Assembly (NCBI GenBank): GCA_038229595.1
Contig: JBBROH010000046.1
Coordinates: 1 to 23,319 of the forward strand
Direction: 5' to 3'
Length of the DNA stretch: 23,319 nucleotides
DNA from: JBBROH01 sp038229595
GTDB taxonomy: Bacteria > Chloroflexota > Chloroflexia > QHBQ01
Shown: positions 14,602 through 22,173 of the stretch, piece after piece
How positions within the stretch are numbered: position 1 is the stretch's first letter
How the letters are laid out: each line of letters opens with the position of its first letter
Translations under genes and position numbers: made by a program
The notes under the pieces: generated by a model
The model's input: the letters and a program-made list of their open reading frames with translations, nothing else
What the model was told of the DNA's origin: nothing
The model's database searches: none

Positions 14602-15792
14602 CTACGGCTGGCTGTCTATCGCCCGATGAACCACCTTGCTCAGTTCGCCGCGTCGGATGGAGTCGTTGGGCCGGAAGCAGGTGCCGACCCCACCGCTGCA
14701 CGCCGCCCCATTGATGATGTTGCGGCTTGCTAGCGTCTGGATGGCAGTGTAGCCGAAGCTACCTAGTGGTACGTCAGTGAAGGTCGGCACTGTGGGCGTG
14801 ACCGTCGGGTAGTTGCGGGCGCGCTGCACGATCACCGCCACCTGTACGCGGGAGATCAGGACGTTGGGGCCGTAGCAGCTACCGGGTGTGCCGAGGGCGG
14901 CGCACTGGGCGGCGGAGAGGCCGTTGACTGCGCCAGCGTGGGCGGCAGCTTCGACGTAGCCATAGAACACGCTAGCCGATGCTACATCCACGAAGGTCGG
15001 CTGGGTGGGGGTGAAGGCGGGGAGGCTGAAGCCGAGCGTGGCGATCTTGGCGAACTGACCGCGCGTGGTGTTGCTGTTGGGTTGGAAGGTGCCACCAGCG
15101 AAGCCGCTGATTACCCCTCGGCAGGCGAGGAACTGGATGTCACCGTAGAAGATGTTGGTGGTCAGCACGTCGCTAAAGCTGATGCTGCAAGGGGTGCTGG
15201 TTTGGGTTGGGGTGCCAGTCGCAGTCATGGTGGCGGTGCCAGTCACGGTGGCGGTGGCGGTGCCAGTGATGATCGCGGTAGCGGTGCTGGTGGGGCCGCC
15301 AGGGGTCTGCGTCGATGTAGCGGTGCCAGTGATGATCGCGGTGGCCGTACTGGTGGGGCCGCCAGGGGTCTGCGTCGATGTAGCGGTGCCAGTGATGATC
15401 GCGGTAGCGGTGCCAGTGGTAGTGGCCGTGCTGGTGGGGCCACCGGGGGTCTGCGTCGATGTGCTGGTGGGGCCGCCAGGGGTCTGGGTCGGCGTAGGCG
15501 TGGCCGTGCCGGTGGCGGTCTGGGTCGGCTGGCCGCCCAGGGCCGCATTAACTTGCTGGTAGCCGAGGCCGAGGCTGTAATTGCTGCTGCTCGTCTTGCC
15601 CGCCAGCGACTCGCCGAGGGTGGCCGCCAGGCGGTAGTTGCTGCTGCCCAGCCCCTGCCCGCCGCTGGCCCCGATCTGCGACCAGTTGAGGGCGTAGTTG
15701 GCAGAACTGGCCGCTAGCACATAACTGGTCAGCACCAGCATCGCTACCACCGCGACCAACCCACTGCTGAGGGTCTTGATCTTGTTCTTCAT
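14602..15792 (-). CDS. S-layer-homology (SLH) domain surface protein with Thr/Pro repeat stalk
   Basis: A 396-aa secreted protein. It has a signal peptide (MKNKIK, then a hydrophobic core ending VLAAS), then a domain with a GLGSSNYRL / SSSNYSLGLGYQ pair of repeats. A stalk of Thr/Pro/Gly repeats (STQTPGGPTSTATAIITG unit) follows, then three SLH domains. Their cores are FSDV...FYGDIQFLACRGVISGF, FVDV...GYVEAAAHAGAV, and FTDV...YTAIQTLASRNIING. SLH domains bind cell-wall polymers, so the protein is probably anchored on the envelope. The ATG at 15792 was chosen because it has an AAGGGA ribosome site and gives a clean signal peptide. A GTG at 15822 overlaps the upstream stop. It forms an operon with the repeat protein upstream. 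Confidence 0.88.
   Translation of the reverse strand: MKNKIKTLSSGLVAVVAMLVLTSYVLAASSANYALNWSQIGASGGQGLGSSNYRLAATLGESLAGKTSSSNYSLGLGYQQVNAALGGQPTQTATGTATPTPTQTPGGPTSTSTQTPGGPTSTATTTGTATAIITGTATSTQTPGGPTSTATAIITGTATSTQTPGGPTSTATAIITGTATATVTGTATMTATGTPTQTSTPCSISFSDVLTTNIFYGDIQFLACRGVISGFAGGTFQPNSNTTRGQFAKIATLGFSLPAFTPTQPTFVDVASASVFYGYVEAAAHAGAVNGLSAAQCAALGTPGSCYGPNVLISRVQVAVIVQRARNYPTVTPTVPTFTDVPLGSFGYTAIQTLASRNIINGAACSGGVGTCFRPNDSIRRGELSKVVHRAIDSQP
15268..15480 (-). repeat. 63-bp tandem repeats in the SLH protein stalk
   Basis: Two full near-identical 63-bp units (15268-15330 and 15331-15393) encode a 21-aa Thr-rich unit. They are followed by partial copies containing the CCGCCAGGGGTCTG core to about 15480. 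Copy number is likely to vary between strains and could be collapsed in an assembly. Confidence 0.85.
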
Positions 15793-15818
15793 CGTTCGTT
15801 CCCTTCTTCGGGTGGCGG

Positions 15819-17219
15819 TCACTTGAAGTTGACGAACAAGGTCACGTTGCCATCCTTGTCGGGTTGGCTGATCACCGTGCCAATGCGCTCGTCGCTGGCG
15901 GTAGCCACGCGGTAGTCGCCGCTCGCGCTCAGGCCGAGGTGGTCGCCGAACTTAGCGGTGCTGGCCTTGACCTGTACCTGGCCGAGGACAACCACGCGGA
16001 TCATATCGCCTGGCTGGAAGCTGGTGGCCGCCTGGTCAATCGTCCAGCTAACTTGCTTGCCCGCTGGCTGGCTGTTCTTAGCCAGCGGCTGGCCGTTCTT
16101 AGCCAGTGGCTGACCGTCCTTAGCCATTGGCTCTCCCTGGCTGGGGCGGTCGCTCTCAAGCCGAGCCATGCGCTGGCTGGCAACCCCTACCGCGAGGGCA
16201 GCGGTTGCGGTGGTCGCTTTGCTGGTGCCGACGTACTGGGTGCCGTCCACTGTCGGGTTGTTACCGTCGAAGGCCAACAGCTCACCAGCTTGCAGCGGGG
16301 TGGTGCCGTTGTAGCGCACCATAATGCTGTAGGCACCAGGGCGGTCAATGAAGCTCTGTGCGCTGACTGCCCCCTCTGCGTAGACGCTGGTGCTGGTACT
16401 AGCCGGGGATTCAAAGTAGCCAGAGTAGGTAGAACTATAGGCGTAGATGCCGTACTGGGAGCCACTGCCGCCGCCAGAGTTGGAGAAGTAGCCAGCAAAT
16501 CCAGCTGCGCTGCCGCTGGATTGGACGGAGGAGTAGATGCCGAACTGGGTGCTACTGCCGCCGCCATAGTTGGCGAAGACACCAGCATAGCCCTGCGTAC
16601 CGCCAGTGGAGGAGGTACCAACATTGACACCATACTGTATGCCACTGCCGCCGCCATTGTTGTTGAAGACACCGGCATAGCCCTCCGTGCCGCCAGTGGA
16701 GGAGGTACCAACATTGACACCAAACTGTGGGCCACTGCCGCCGCCATTGTTGTTGAAGACACCAGCATAGCCACTCCCGGAGCCGTTGCTTGCCGCCTCG
16801 GCCCGCACGCCTGTTGCGCCCTTGGCGTACAGCCCAGCATTGGTGTAGGTGCTAGTGTCGGTGTTGATCGCGTTGACCACACCGTTGCGACCGGCCACAC
16901 CGGGGTAGGAGCCGCTGATCACTGCGCCTGGGGCGAGGCTGAAGGCGTAGGCTGCGCCGTTGACCTTGATGCGCGAGGTCATCTCTGCGTCGCTGGCGAT
17001 GGTCACGCCCAGGTAGAGGGTGCCGCTGAAGATGCTGGCGAAGCTGCCGCCACTGGCCCCGAAGCCAAAGGTGAACAGGCCGCTAGCGTCGGGGGTGATG
17101 CTGGTGACTGGCTCGCTGTAGAGGGCGGTGCCGCCGCTGCCTACGTTGTAGAGCTTGAAGGTAAAGTTGGTGATGGTGGTGACTAGCAGGCCGCCGGGGG
17201 TAGTCAGCCTACCCTGCAC
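15819..17219 (-). CDS. Secreted Gly/Asn-repeat surface protein, main frame (lacks its own signal peptide)
   Basis: The open frame gives 466 aa from a GTG at 17219. The true N-terminus is almost certainly the signal peptide in the adjacent frame (17209-17397). The start TVQGRLTTPGG, the FTFKLYN strand, and the LYLGVTI.SD.EM block form a beta-rich N-terminal domain. Residues 150-269 are four 30-aa repeats built on GYAGVFNNNGGGSG. Residues about 295-345 hold a YSIMVRYNGTTPLQAGEL segment. A short Lys/Gln/Pro repeat (PLAKNGQ) follows, and a final beta domain ends LFVNFK. No enzyme motif is seen. Its end overlaps the SLH gene's possible GTG start, so the two are coexpressed surface proteins. Confidence 0.72.
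   Translation of the reverse strand: MQGRLTTPGGLLVTTITNFTFKLYNVGSGGTALYSEPVTSITPDASGLFTFGFGASGGSFASIFSGTLYLGVTIASDAEMTSRIKVNGAAYAFSLAPGAVISGSYPGVAGRNGVVNAINTDTSTYTNAGLYAKGATGVRAEAASNGSGSGYAGVFNNNGGGSGPQFGVNVGTSSTGGTEGYAGVFNNNGGGSGIQYGVNVGTSSTGGTQGYAGVFANYGGGSSTQFGIYSSVQSSGSAAGFAGYFSNSGGGSGSQYGIYAYSSTYSGYFESPASTSTSVYAEGAVSAQSFIDRPGAYSIMVRYNGTTPLQAGELLAFDGNNPTVDGTQYVGTSKATTATAALAVGVASQRMARLESDRPSQGEPMAKDGQPLAKNGQPLAKNSQPAGKQVSWTIDQAATSFQPGDMIRVVVLGQVQVKASTAKFGDHLGLSASGDYRVATASDERIGTVISQPDKDGNVTLFVNFK
16413..16772 (-). repeat. Four 90-bp repeats (30-aa Gly/Asn units)
   Basis: The four units are in frame and descend in similarity. The first two are nearly identical (GYAGVFNNNGGGSG ... GVNVGTSSTGGT). 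The third and fourth diverge (FANYGGGS, FSNSGGGS). The pattern indicates recent duplication at the N-terminal end of the array. Confidence 0.85.
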
Positions 17220-17397
17220 AGTCAGGCGGGTGGGGACTGGTCGTTGGGCTGGTTGCTGGCGGGCGGCTGAGGGTGGCGGTGATGCCGTCGCCCGCGAGTG
17301 GAGCGGCCTGGCTAGGGGTGGAGGCGAGCAGTTGGCTGCTGAGCAGGGTGATGGTGAGAACGACGAGGACGAGGGTGAGGAGCTTGTTAACTTTCAC
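17209..17397 (-). pseudogene. Displaced signal peptide of the repeat protein (frameshifted 5' part)
   Basis: From a GTG at 17397, behind an AAGGAAGGGAA ribosome site, this frame gives MKVNKLLTLVLVVLTITLL and a good signal peptide ending near SQAAP. It then runs into a Thr/Pro/Ser linker and stops after 62 aa. Deleting one base from the GGGG at 17232-17235 (CCCC on the coding strand) joins it to the main frame as SPTTSPTRLTVQGRL, a natural Thr/Pro linker. The complete gene would be 15819-17397, about 525 aa. A sequencing indel and a genuine disabling mutation cannot be told apart here. Confidence 0.75.
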
Positions 17398-17552
17398 GGC
17401 TGGTTCCCTTCCTTGTTAATGATGATAAATAGGCGCATTTGCCCATTGCTGCGTTGATCGGTCGCCGAGAGTACAAATCGCTAGCACCTCCGCAAGGCGG
17501 CCAGTTGGCTGAGGTCACTGCTGCGTCTTTCAGGCTCTGCTGCCACTGCTGC
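17398..17552 (-). promoter_or_regulatory. Long structured leader of the surface-protein operon
   Basis: From a predicted start near 17552, about 155 nt precede the GTG at 17397. On the minus strand it holds several small stems. ACCTC/GAGGT (5 bp) encloses GCCAACTGGC and CCGCCTTGCGG hairpins. A TCGG/CCGA hairpin lies downstream. There are also three CAGCAG-type repeats near the 5' end. Some short strings (GAAAGACGCA, GGCGACCGA) faintly recall c-di-GMP-I riboswitches, but the conserved GGGCAAACC and GCAAAGCC cores are not present. The 386-nt gap between genes here otherwise holds only the terminator at 17686-17712. Confidence 0.3.
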
Positions 17553-17558
17553 CCTTCT

Positions 17559-17564
17559 TTTATA
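17559..17564 (-). promoter_or_regulatory. Candidate -10 box of the surface-protein operon
   Basis: TATAAA (5/6) on the minus strand, with no convincing -35 box at 16-18 nt. It sets the predicted start near 17552 and the long leader. Confidence 0.3.
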
Positions 17565-17685
17565 GGCTGATACTAGCATAGAGCTTCACTGCTCCGCAAG
17601 CATCGACTGACATTGAGTGGACTTTGTGGGGCCACGGTTGGCTAGATAACGCGGTCAGCGGGGCGGTGCTGAGCAAAAGAGCCGC

Positions 17686-17712
17686 AAAAACCCGCTTCTC
17701 GACCAAAGCGGG
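17686..17712 (-). terminator. Rho-independent terminator of the large TPR gene
   Basis: On the minus strand, CCCGCTT (17712-17706) and AAGCGGG (17697-17691) form a 7-bp stem with an 8-nt loop, followed directly by TTTTT (17690-17686). It lies about 70 nt after the stop of the TPR gene. Confidence 0.8.
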
Positions 17713-17783
17713 GCTGGTGCAACTATGTGATAGCTGGAGGAAAGGTCAGGCGGATGATTTGCCATCCAGAATTAGGGGAGGAG

Positions 17784-20696
17784 CTACCGCCGCCCGATCT
17801 TGCCACCCAGTTCCTCGTACTTGCGGAACTCCTCGACCGCCTCGTTGACCGCGTTGATCGCGGCGTAGACCTGGCCGAGGTTGTAGTGGGCCTGGGCGTA
17901 GCGCGGGTTGATCTTGATCGACTGCTGGAAGGCACTGATCGCCTCGTCCAGCCGCCCCAGCGTTTTGAGCGCGATACCCATACTGTTGTAGGCTTCTGCG
18001 TCCTCCGGGCGCAGGCGGATGCCACTGTAGAAGCTCCGCACTGCGTTCTCGTACTGGCCGCTGCCGGTATAGGCGATGCCGAGGTTGTAGTAGGCTTCGG
18101 CGTTGTTGGGGTCGCGCTTGAGCAACTCGACGAAAGTCTCAATCGCCTTGGGGATGCGCCCAGCGGCGGCGTAGGCTGCGGCTAGCTGGTAGCGCGCCTT
18201 GTCGTTCTCTGGCTGCCCTTGCAGGGTGTCCAGCAACTCAGCGATGGCAAGCTCCGGCTGGTTGCTGGCGAGATAAACGCGACCGAGGTTGTAGTGTGCG
18301 TCGGCCCAACCGGGGTTGAGATGGACTGCCTGCTGCAAGGCCGCCGCCGCCGCTGGCAACTGGCCGAGGTCACGGCGGGCGAGGCCGAGGATGTAATGGC
18401 CCTGCGCGTCCTCTGGGTTGAGGCGGATCACCTCCTCGAACTCCTTGACCGCTTCCTCCGTGCGTTGCCGCTTCATCAGGGCCACGCCGAGGTTGTAGTG
18501 CGCCTCCGACAGGTCTGGCTGGTAGCTGATCGCAATACGGAAAGCCTCGAAAGCCTGGTCAAGCTGACCCTGGGCGGCGTGCAGCGTTCCCGTCAGGTAG
18601 TAAGCATAGGCATCGCGGCGATCCTGCTTGATCGCCTGCTGCAACTGGGCTGTCGCCTCCGGGTACTGCTTACGCGCTTTGTAGAGGCTGGCTAGCTGGT
18701 GGTAGGCGACGTTCAGTTTGGGGTTGAGGCGCGCCGCCGCCGTGTACTCGTCAATCGCCGAGGTGGTGTCGCCGCTGGTTTGGTAGACGGCGGCTAGCTG
18801 GAAGTGCGCGTCGGCGTTGTTCGGCTCCAGGCTGATCGCCTGGCGGAACTGCTGGGCGGCCTCCACCAGCTTGCTCTCGTCCTTGAAGGCGAGGCCGAGG
18901 TTGATGAAGCTCTCCGCGTCGGCGGGCTGGATCGTGGTTGCTTCTTTGAACTGGCGCACCGCGAGGTCAAGCTGGCCCTGGCTCTTGTAGAGCAGGCCGA
19001 GGTCGTAGTGCGCTTCAGCGAAGTCGGGCTTGAGGCGGGTCGCCTCGCGGAACTGGTCGGCGGCAGCGTCGATCTTGCCGTCGCTGCGGTAGATAAGGCC
19101 GAGGTTGTAGTGCGCTTCAGCCATCTCTGGTGCCATGTTGAGCAGGGTTGCCAGTTCGCGTTCTGCTTTGTCGTACTCATGCTGCTCGTGATAGATAGCC
19201 GCCAAATCCATGTGCAGCACTGCGTAGTCGGGGGCAATCCGCAGGGCTTCTTGCAACTCACCCACCGCCTGCTCTGGCTTCTTCTCAGCCCGAAAGGCGC
19301 GGGCCAACCCCCGATGCACCGCAGCTACGTCGCGGGTCTGCGCCTGCTGGCTCATAGCAGCGGTCAGCACTCCACTGTCTGTGCTGCTGCCAGTCGCCTG
19401 CAAGGCCTTCTGGAAGGCGGCGCGGGCGCGGGCTGGCTGGTTCTGGTTGATATAGACTACGCCAAGATTGTAGAGGGCAGAGACGGCGTTGCGGCTCAGG
19501 CGCACTGCCGTTTGCAGGTTGCGGGCGGCATCGTCGAGGCGGCCAATCGCGCGCTGGACGATAGCCAGGTTCTGGTAGGCTTCGGCCATCACCTGGTCAA
19601 CCTGGATCGCCGCGCTAAACTCGTGTTCTGCGGCCTGGTACTCGCGCATCAGGTAGTAGCTGTTGCCGAGGTAGAAGTGGCAGATCGCCTGGTCGCTGGC
19701 GGCGGCCCCATCCTCGTCATAAGCCATCGTTGCGCTGATCAGGGCCATCTTGAACTCACCGACCGCTTGGGGGTACTGGGCGTTGACATAGCAGGCGAGG
19801 CCGCCCAGCAAGTAGAGGAGGGTGTTGGGTCGGGCGGCCCGCTGGTGGCTGAGGGCGATCTGGCGCAACCCGGCCAGGCGCATCTCCTCTCGTTCGCCAC
19901 TAAGCTCCTGCTCAAGCGGGCGCAGGATTTCTAGGGTGGGCATGAAGTAGCGTCGCTTGCTGCCCGGCTCCAGCCAGCCCCAGAGCAGCACATTGGCTTT
20001 GAGCAGGCGGGCGCGTTCACGGGCTGCCGCTGCGTCTGGCACGAAGGGGGCGCGACCGATCACTGCCTCGGTAGCCTCTATCTCTTTGAAGTGGGCGGCC
20101 AGACGACCCAGCATTGTCAGGGTGAACTCGCGGGCATCATCCGGCTCGACCGCCTCCGGCAAGCTGTTGCTGTTGCTGCCTGCGCTACCCAGCGGGGTTG
20201 GGTGTGCCGCCCGCAATGCTGGGTCGCTGACCTTCAGCGGGCGGGTGGGTGGTGCAGCAGCGGCAGTGGTGGCGGTGACCACGACGGGATTGCTGGGGTT
20301 ACGGCTGCGGTTGAGCAGGTTACGCAGCGTGTCCAGGTTGGGCAATTCAATCTCAAGATTGAGTTCCTCAAGCACCTTGCGGTTAACCTGGCGCACAAGG
20401 GGGCTTGCTGTGGCCTGCTCCTTGCCGCCAGCAGGCGTGGCCTGGGCGACCAGTTCGCCAAACTCTGGCACCACCACCACCAGCTTGCCGCTGAGGGGGC
20501 GTGGCGGCGGGATGTTGAGGACGACCCAGCTTGCTAGCAAGCCAATGGCGGCCACGAACTTGAGCAGCCCTAGCACCCAGCCGAGCGAACGCAGGGCGGG
20601 GACGAAGCTGAGGACGACCACCAACGCAACCAGGGCGAGGCTCGCCAAAGCCGCATAGGTTATAATGTTGCGGACGCTCAAACGGTTTGACACCAT
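17784..20696 (-). CDS. Large membrane-anchored TPR protein
   Basis: About 970 aa. The N-terminus has two close hydrophobic segments (about residues 10-35 and 45-62). A region with a conserved-looking patch (KLVVVVPEFGEL) and a Pro/Ala/Thr linker follows. From about residue 330 to the end there are about 18 consecutive 34-residue TPR units, many near consensus (AEAHYNLGLIYR, DAEAYNSMGIALK). Long TPR arrays of this kind act as docking scaffolds; O-GlcNAc-transferase-like and Ycf3-like arrays look similar, but no catalytic domain is present. The ATG at 20696 has TAGAGG just upstream; an ATG at 20714 is also in frame. It is transcribed alone, from an extended -10 promoter to a strong terminator. 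Confidence 0.88.
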   Translation of the reverse strand: MVSNRLSVRNIITYAALASLALVALVVVLSFVPALRSLGWVLGLLKFVAAIGLLASWVVLNIPPPRPLSGKLVVVVPEFGELVAQATPAGGKEQATASPLVRQVNRKVLEELNLEIELPNLDTLRNLLNRSRNPSNPVVVTATTAAAAPPTRPLKVSDPALRAAHPTPLGSAGSNSNSLPEAVEPDDAREFTLTMLGRLAAHFKEIEATEAVIGRAPFVPDAAAARERARLLKANVLLWGWLEPGSKRRYFMPTLEILRPLEQELSGEREEMRLAGLRQIALSHQRAARPNTLLYLLGGLACYVNAQYPQAVGEFKMALISATMAYDEDGAAASDQAICHFYLGNSYYLMREYQAAEHEFSAAIQVDQVMAEAYQNLAIVQRAIGRLDDAARNLQTAVRLSRNAVSALYNLGVVYINQNQPARARAAFQKALQATGSSTDSGVLTAAMSQQAQTRDVAAVHRGLARAFRAEKKPEQAVGELQEALRIAPDYAVLHMDLAAIYHEQHEYDKAERELATLLNMAPEMAEAHYNLGLIYRSDGKIDAAADQFREATRLKPDFAEAHYDLGLLYKSQGQLDLAVRQFKEATTIQPADAESFINLGLAFKDESKLVEAAQQFRQAISLEPNNADAHFQLAAVYQTSGDTTSAIDEYTAAARLNPKLNVAYHQLASLYKARKQYPEATAQLQQAIKQDRRDAYAYYLTGTLHAAQGQLDQAFEAFRIAISYQPDLSEAHYNLGVALMKRQRTEEAVKEFEEVIRLNPEDAQGHYILGLARRDLGQLPAAAAALQQAVHLNPGWADAHYNLGRVYLASNQPELAIAELLDTLQGQPENDKARYQLAAAYAAAGRIPKAIETFVELLKRDPNNAEAYYNLGIAYTGSGQYENAVRSFYSGIRLRPEDAEAYNSMGIALKTLGRLDEAISAFQQSIKINPRYAQAHYNLGQVYAAINAVNEAVEEFRKYEELGGKIGRR

Positions 20697-20734
20697 TGGC
20701 CCTCTACACCCCATCCAAATCTTGAACCAGGCCT

Positions 20735-20743
20735 ATTATATCA
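20735..20743 (-). promoter_or_regulatory. Extended -10 promoter of the large TPR gene
   Basis: TGATATAAT on the minus strand is a perfect extended -10 element. The -35 region is poor, as usual for such promoters. The start near 20728 leaves about 30 nt of leader. Confidence 0.65.
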
Positions 20744-20887
20744 CATACCAGTTCCTTTCGCTTATGTAAAGCGCAGACTCGTGGTGTTGGCTGCGTGTGT
20801 TCGCCCCTGGCAAGCCGGGTGCTGAAACACAATGCGGCCCCCGCTGGTCAAAGAACGTAGTACACCAGGAGAGATAAGAGAGAGCGC

Positions 20888-21817
20888 ATGAACCCACAAA
20901 TCGGCGACGCTGCTACCCTGTTGCGGCAGGGCATCGAGGCTTACAACCACAACGATCCCGCCCGCGCCCGCTACCTGCTGGGCCAGTCCTTGCAGGCCGA
21001 GCCACGCAGCGAAGCGGCCTGGCTCTGGCTGGCGGCAGTCACGCCCGACCTGCACGAGGTAGAAACCTGCCTGCAAAACGCACTGGGCCTGAACCAGCGC
21101 AATCTGGAGACGGCCAACCGCCTGGCTCACGTGCGGGCGATCCTCTACCCTCTGCCTGCCCAGCCGCCGCCAATGCCACCGCCGCCACCGCCGCTACCCC
21201 CTTCCAGCTACCAGCCCGGTCGCTCGTTGCTCTCCTTCGGCAGCACCCAGCCGAACCCGATCCCGGTCGCCGCCGCTGCCCCAATCCCGCCCGCGCCAAT
21301 GCCGCCGCCGCCCTACCAACCGCCGCCGCCCCAGTACCAGCCGCCCGCCAACCCGCCGCCAACCCCCCGCTATCGCCCGCGCCCGAACCCCACCACGCCG
21401 CTCTATGATGGGCAGCGGCAGCAGCCATTCATCCTGCGCGCGCTCTACTTTGTGTTTGTCGGCTGGTGGGTGACGTGGCTGTGGGTCTCGTTCGCCTGGT
21501 TGTTCAACCTCAGCATCATCGGCCTGCCGATTGGCCTGTTGATGCTCAACCTGGTGCCGCAGGTGTTGACCCTGGAGCCACAGCGTACCGAGTTCATCAC
21601 CGTCTACAGCCAGACCGGGCGGCTCTCCGTGCGACAGGTACCGGCCCAGTCGCCGCCGCTGCTGACGCGGGCGATCTGGTTCGTGCTGGTCGGCTGGTGG
21701 ATCAGTCTGCTCTGGACCTACGCTGCCACCTTCCTCTGCATCAGCGTAATTGGCCTGCCAGTGGGCATCTGGCTGTTCCATCGCCTGCCGCTGATTACTA
21801 CGCTCAAGCGGCTGTGA
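20888..21817 (+). CDS. TPR-like / Pro-rich / double YccF membrane protein
   Basis: 309 aa in three parts. Residues 1-85 are helical and TPR-like (ARYLLGQSLQAEPRSEAAWLWLAAV). Residues about 88-175 are a Pro-rich linker with PPPPPP and PYQPPPPQ runs. Residues about 178-309 hold two YccF-type units. Each has R(A)-L/I-Y/W-F-V-x-V-GWW, a Trp/aromatic membrane segment, then IIGLPIG or VIGLPVG. YccF (PF03733) domains are short inner-membrane units of unknown function. The N-terminal part is therefore cytoplasmic or linked by a flexible arm. The ATG follows AGGAGAGATAAGAGAG. It is divergent from the large TPR gene. No clear promoter is seen. Confidence 0.82.
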   Translation: MNPQIGDAATLLRQGIEAYNHNDPARARYLLGQSLQAEPRSEAAWLWLAAVTPDLHEVETCLQNALGLNQRNLETANRLAHVRAILYPLPAQPPPMPPPPPPLPPSSYQPGRSLLSFGSTQPNPIPVAAAAPIPPAPMPPPPYQPPPPQYQPPANPPPTPRYRPRPNPTTPLYDGQRQQPFILRALYFVFVGWWVTWLWVSFAWLFNLSIIGLPIGLLMLNLVPQVLTLEPQRTEFITVYSQTGRLSVRQVPAQSPPLLTRAIWFVLVGWWISLLWTYAATFLCISVIGLPVGIWLFHRLPLITTLKRL

Positions 21818-21860
21818 GCAGTTGCGGCGGCTGGGGCTGCTGCTAAAGAAGAAACTCGCC

Positions 21861-21889
21861 TTGACATTGGCACAGCCATTGCGTATAAT
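21861..21889 (+). promoter_or_regulatory. Consensus promoter of the tRNA pair
   Basis: A perfect TTGACA (21861-21866), a 17-nt spacer and a perfect TATAAT (21884-21889) are present. The start near 21896 is about ten bases before the first tRNA. This is the strongest promoter in the window, as expected for a stable-RNA unit. Confidence 0.92.
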
Positions 21890-21906
21890 GTGCAGGTAGG
21901 ATGCAA

Positions 21907-21981
<75 letters not shown>

Positions 21982-21985
21982 ATTC

Positions 21986-22060
21986 GGCGACGTAGCTCAG
22001 CGGTAGAGCTAGGGACTCATAAGCCCTCGGTCGGTGGTTCGAATCCACCCGTCGTCACCA
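21986..22060 (+). tRNA. Second CAU tRNA, probably elongator Met (tRNA-Ile2 possible)
   Basis: A 75-nt cloverleaf with encoded CCA, a fully paired acceptor (one G-U at 2-71), anticodon loop CTCATAA and T arm GGTGG/CCACC. The anticodon stem AGGGA/GCCCT has an A-G mismatch next to the loop. CAU can be elongator Met or, after lysidine formation, Ile2. The A5-U68 pair resembles elongator tRNA-Met, whereas E. coli Ile2 has C4-G69/C5-G68. The position just upstream of tilS keeps Ile2 possible. Confidence 0.85.
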
Positions 22061-22064
22061 GAAG

Positions 22065-22092
22065 CCTCTGAACATTGGTTCAGGGGTTTTTT
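22065..22092 (+). terminator. Rho-independent terminator after the tRNAs
   Basis: CCTCTGAAC (22065-22073) pairs with GTTCAGGGG (22078-22086) over 9 bp (one G-U) with an ATTG loop, followed by TTTTTT (22087-22092). It starts four bases after the second tRNA. Confidence 0.92.
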
Positions 22093-22112
22093 GTCGCCCC
22101 TGCCCAAAGGGC

Positions 22113-22142
22113 ATGACAGCTTGTTGACGAACAGGGTATAAT
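22113..22142 (+). promoter_or_regulatory. tilS promoter
   Basis: ATGACA (22113-22118, 5/6), an 18-nt spacer and a perfect TATAAT (22137-22142) are present. The start near 22149 leaves about 25 nt before the GTG at 22174. Confidence 0.6.
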
Positions 22143-22173
22143 GGGGTAGTACAGTGGAGGTGGAGGTGGCAGC

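Noticed and set aside
15268..15480. CRISPR-like array
   Set aside because: The repeats are contiguous, in frame and coding, without unique spacers.
15864..17186. A 440-codon open frame on the plus strand opposite the repeat protein
   Set aside because: Its Ala/Gly/Val-rich text is the antisense of the GC-rich repeats; the minus strand carries the signal peptide and domains.
17398..17552. Firm call of a c-di-GMP riboswitch
   Set aside because: The conserved GGGCAAACC and GCAAAGCC cores are not found; it is kept only as a structured leader.
17624..17848. A 74-codon plus-strand frame in the gap after the TPR gene
   Set aside because: It crosses the TPR terminator and enters the TPR gene antisense; it has no ribosome site or domain.
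18804..19934. A 376-codon open frame opposite the large TPR gene
   Set aside because: It is an antisense shadow; the minus strand shows 18 near-consensus TPRs.
22124..22142. TTGACG as the -35 box of tilS
   Set aside because: It is only 7 nt from TATAAT; ATGACA at 22113 has the proper 18-nt spacing.
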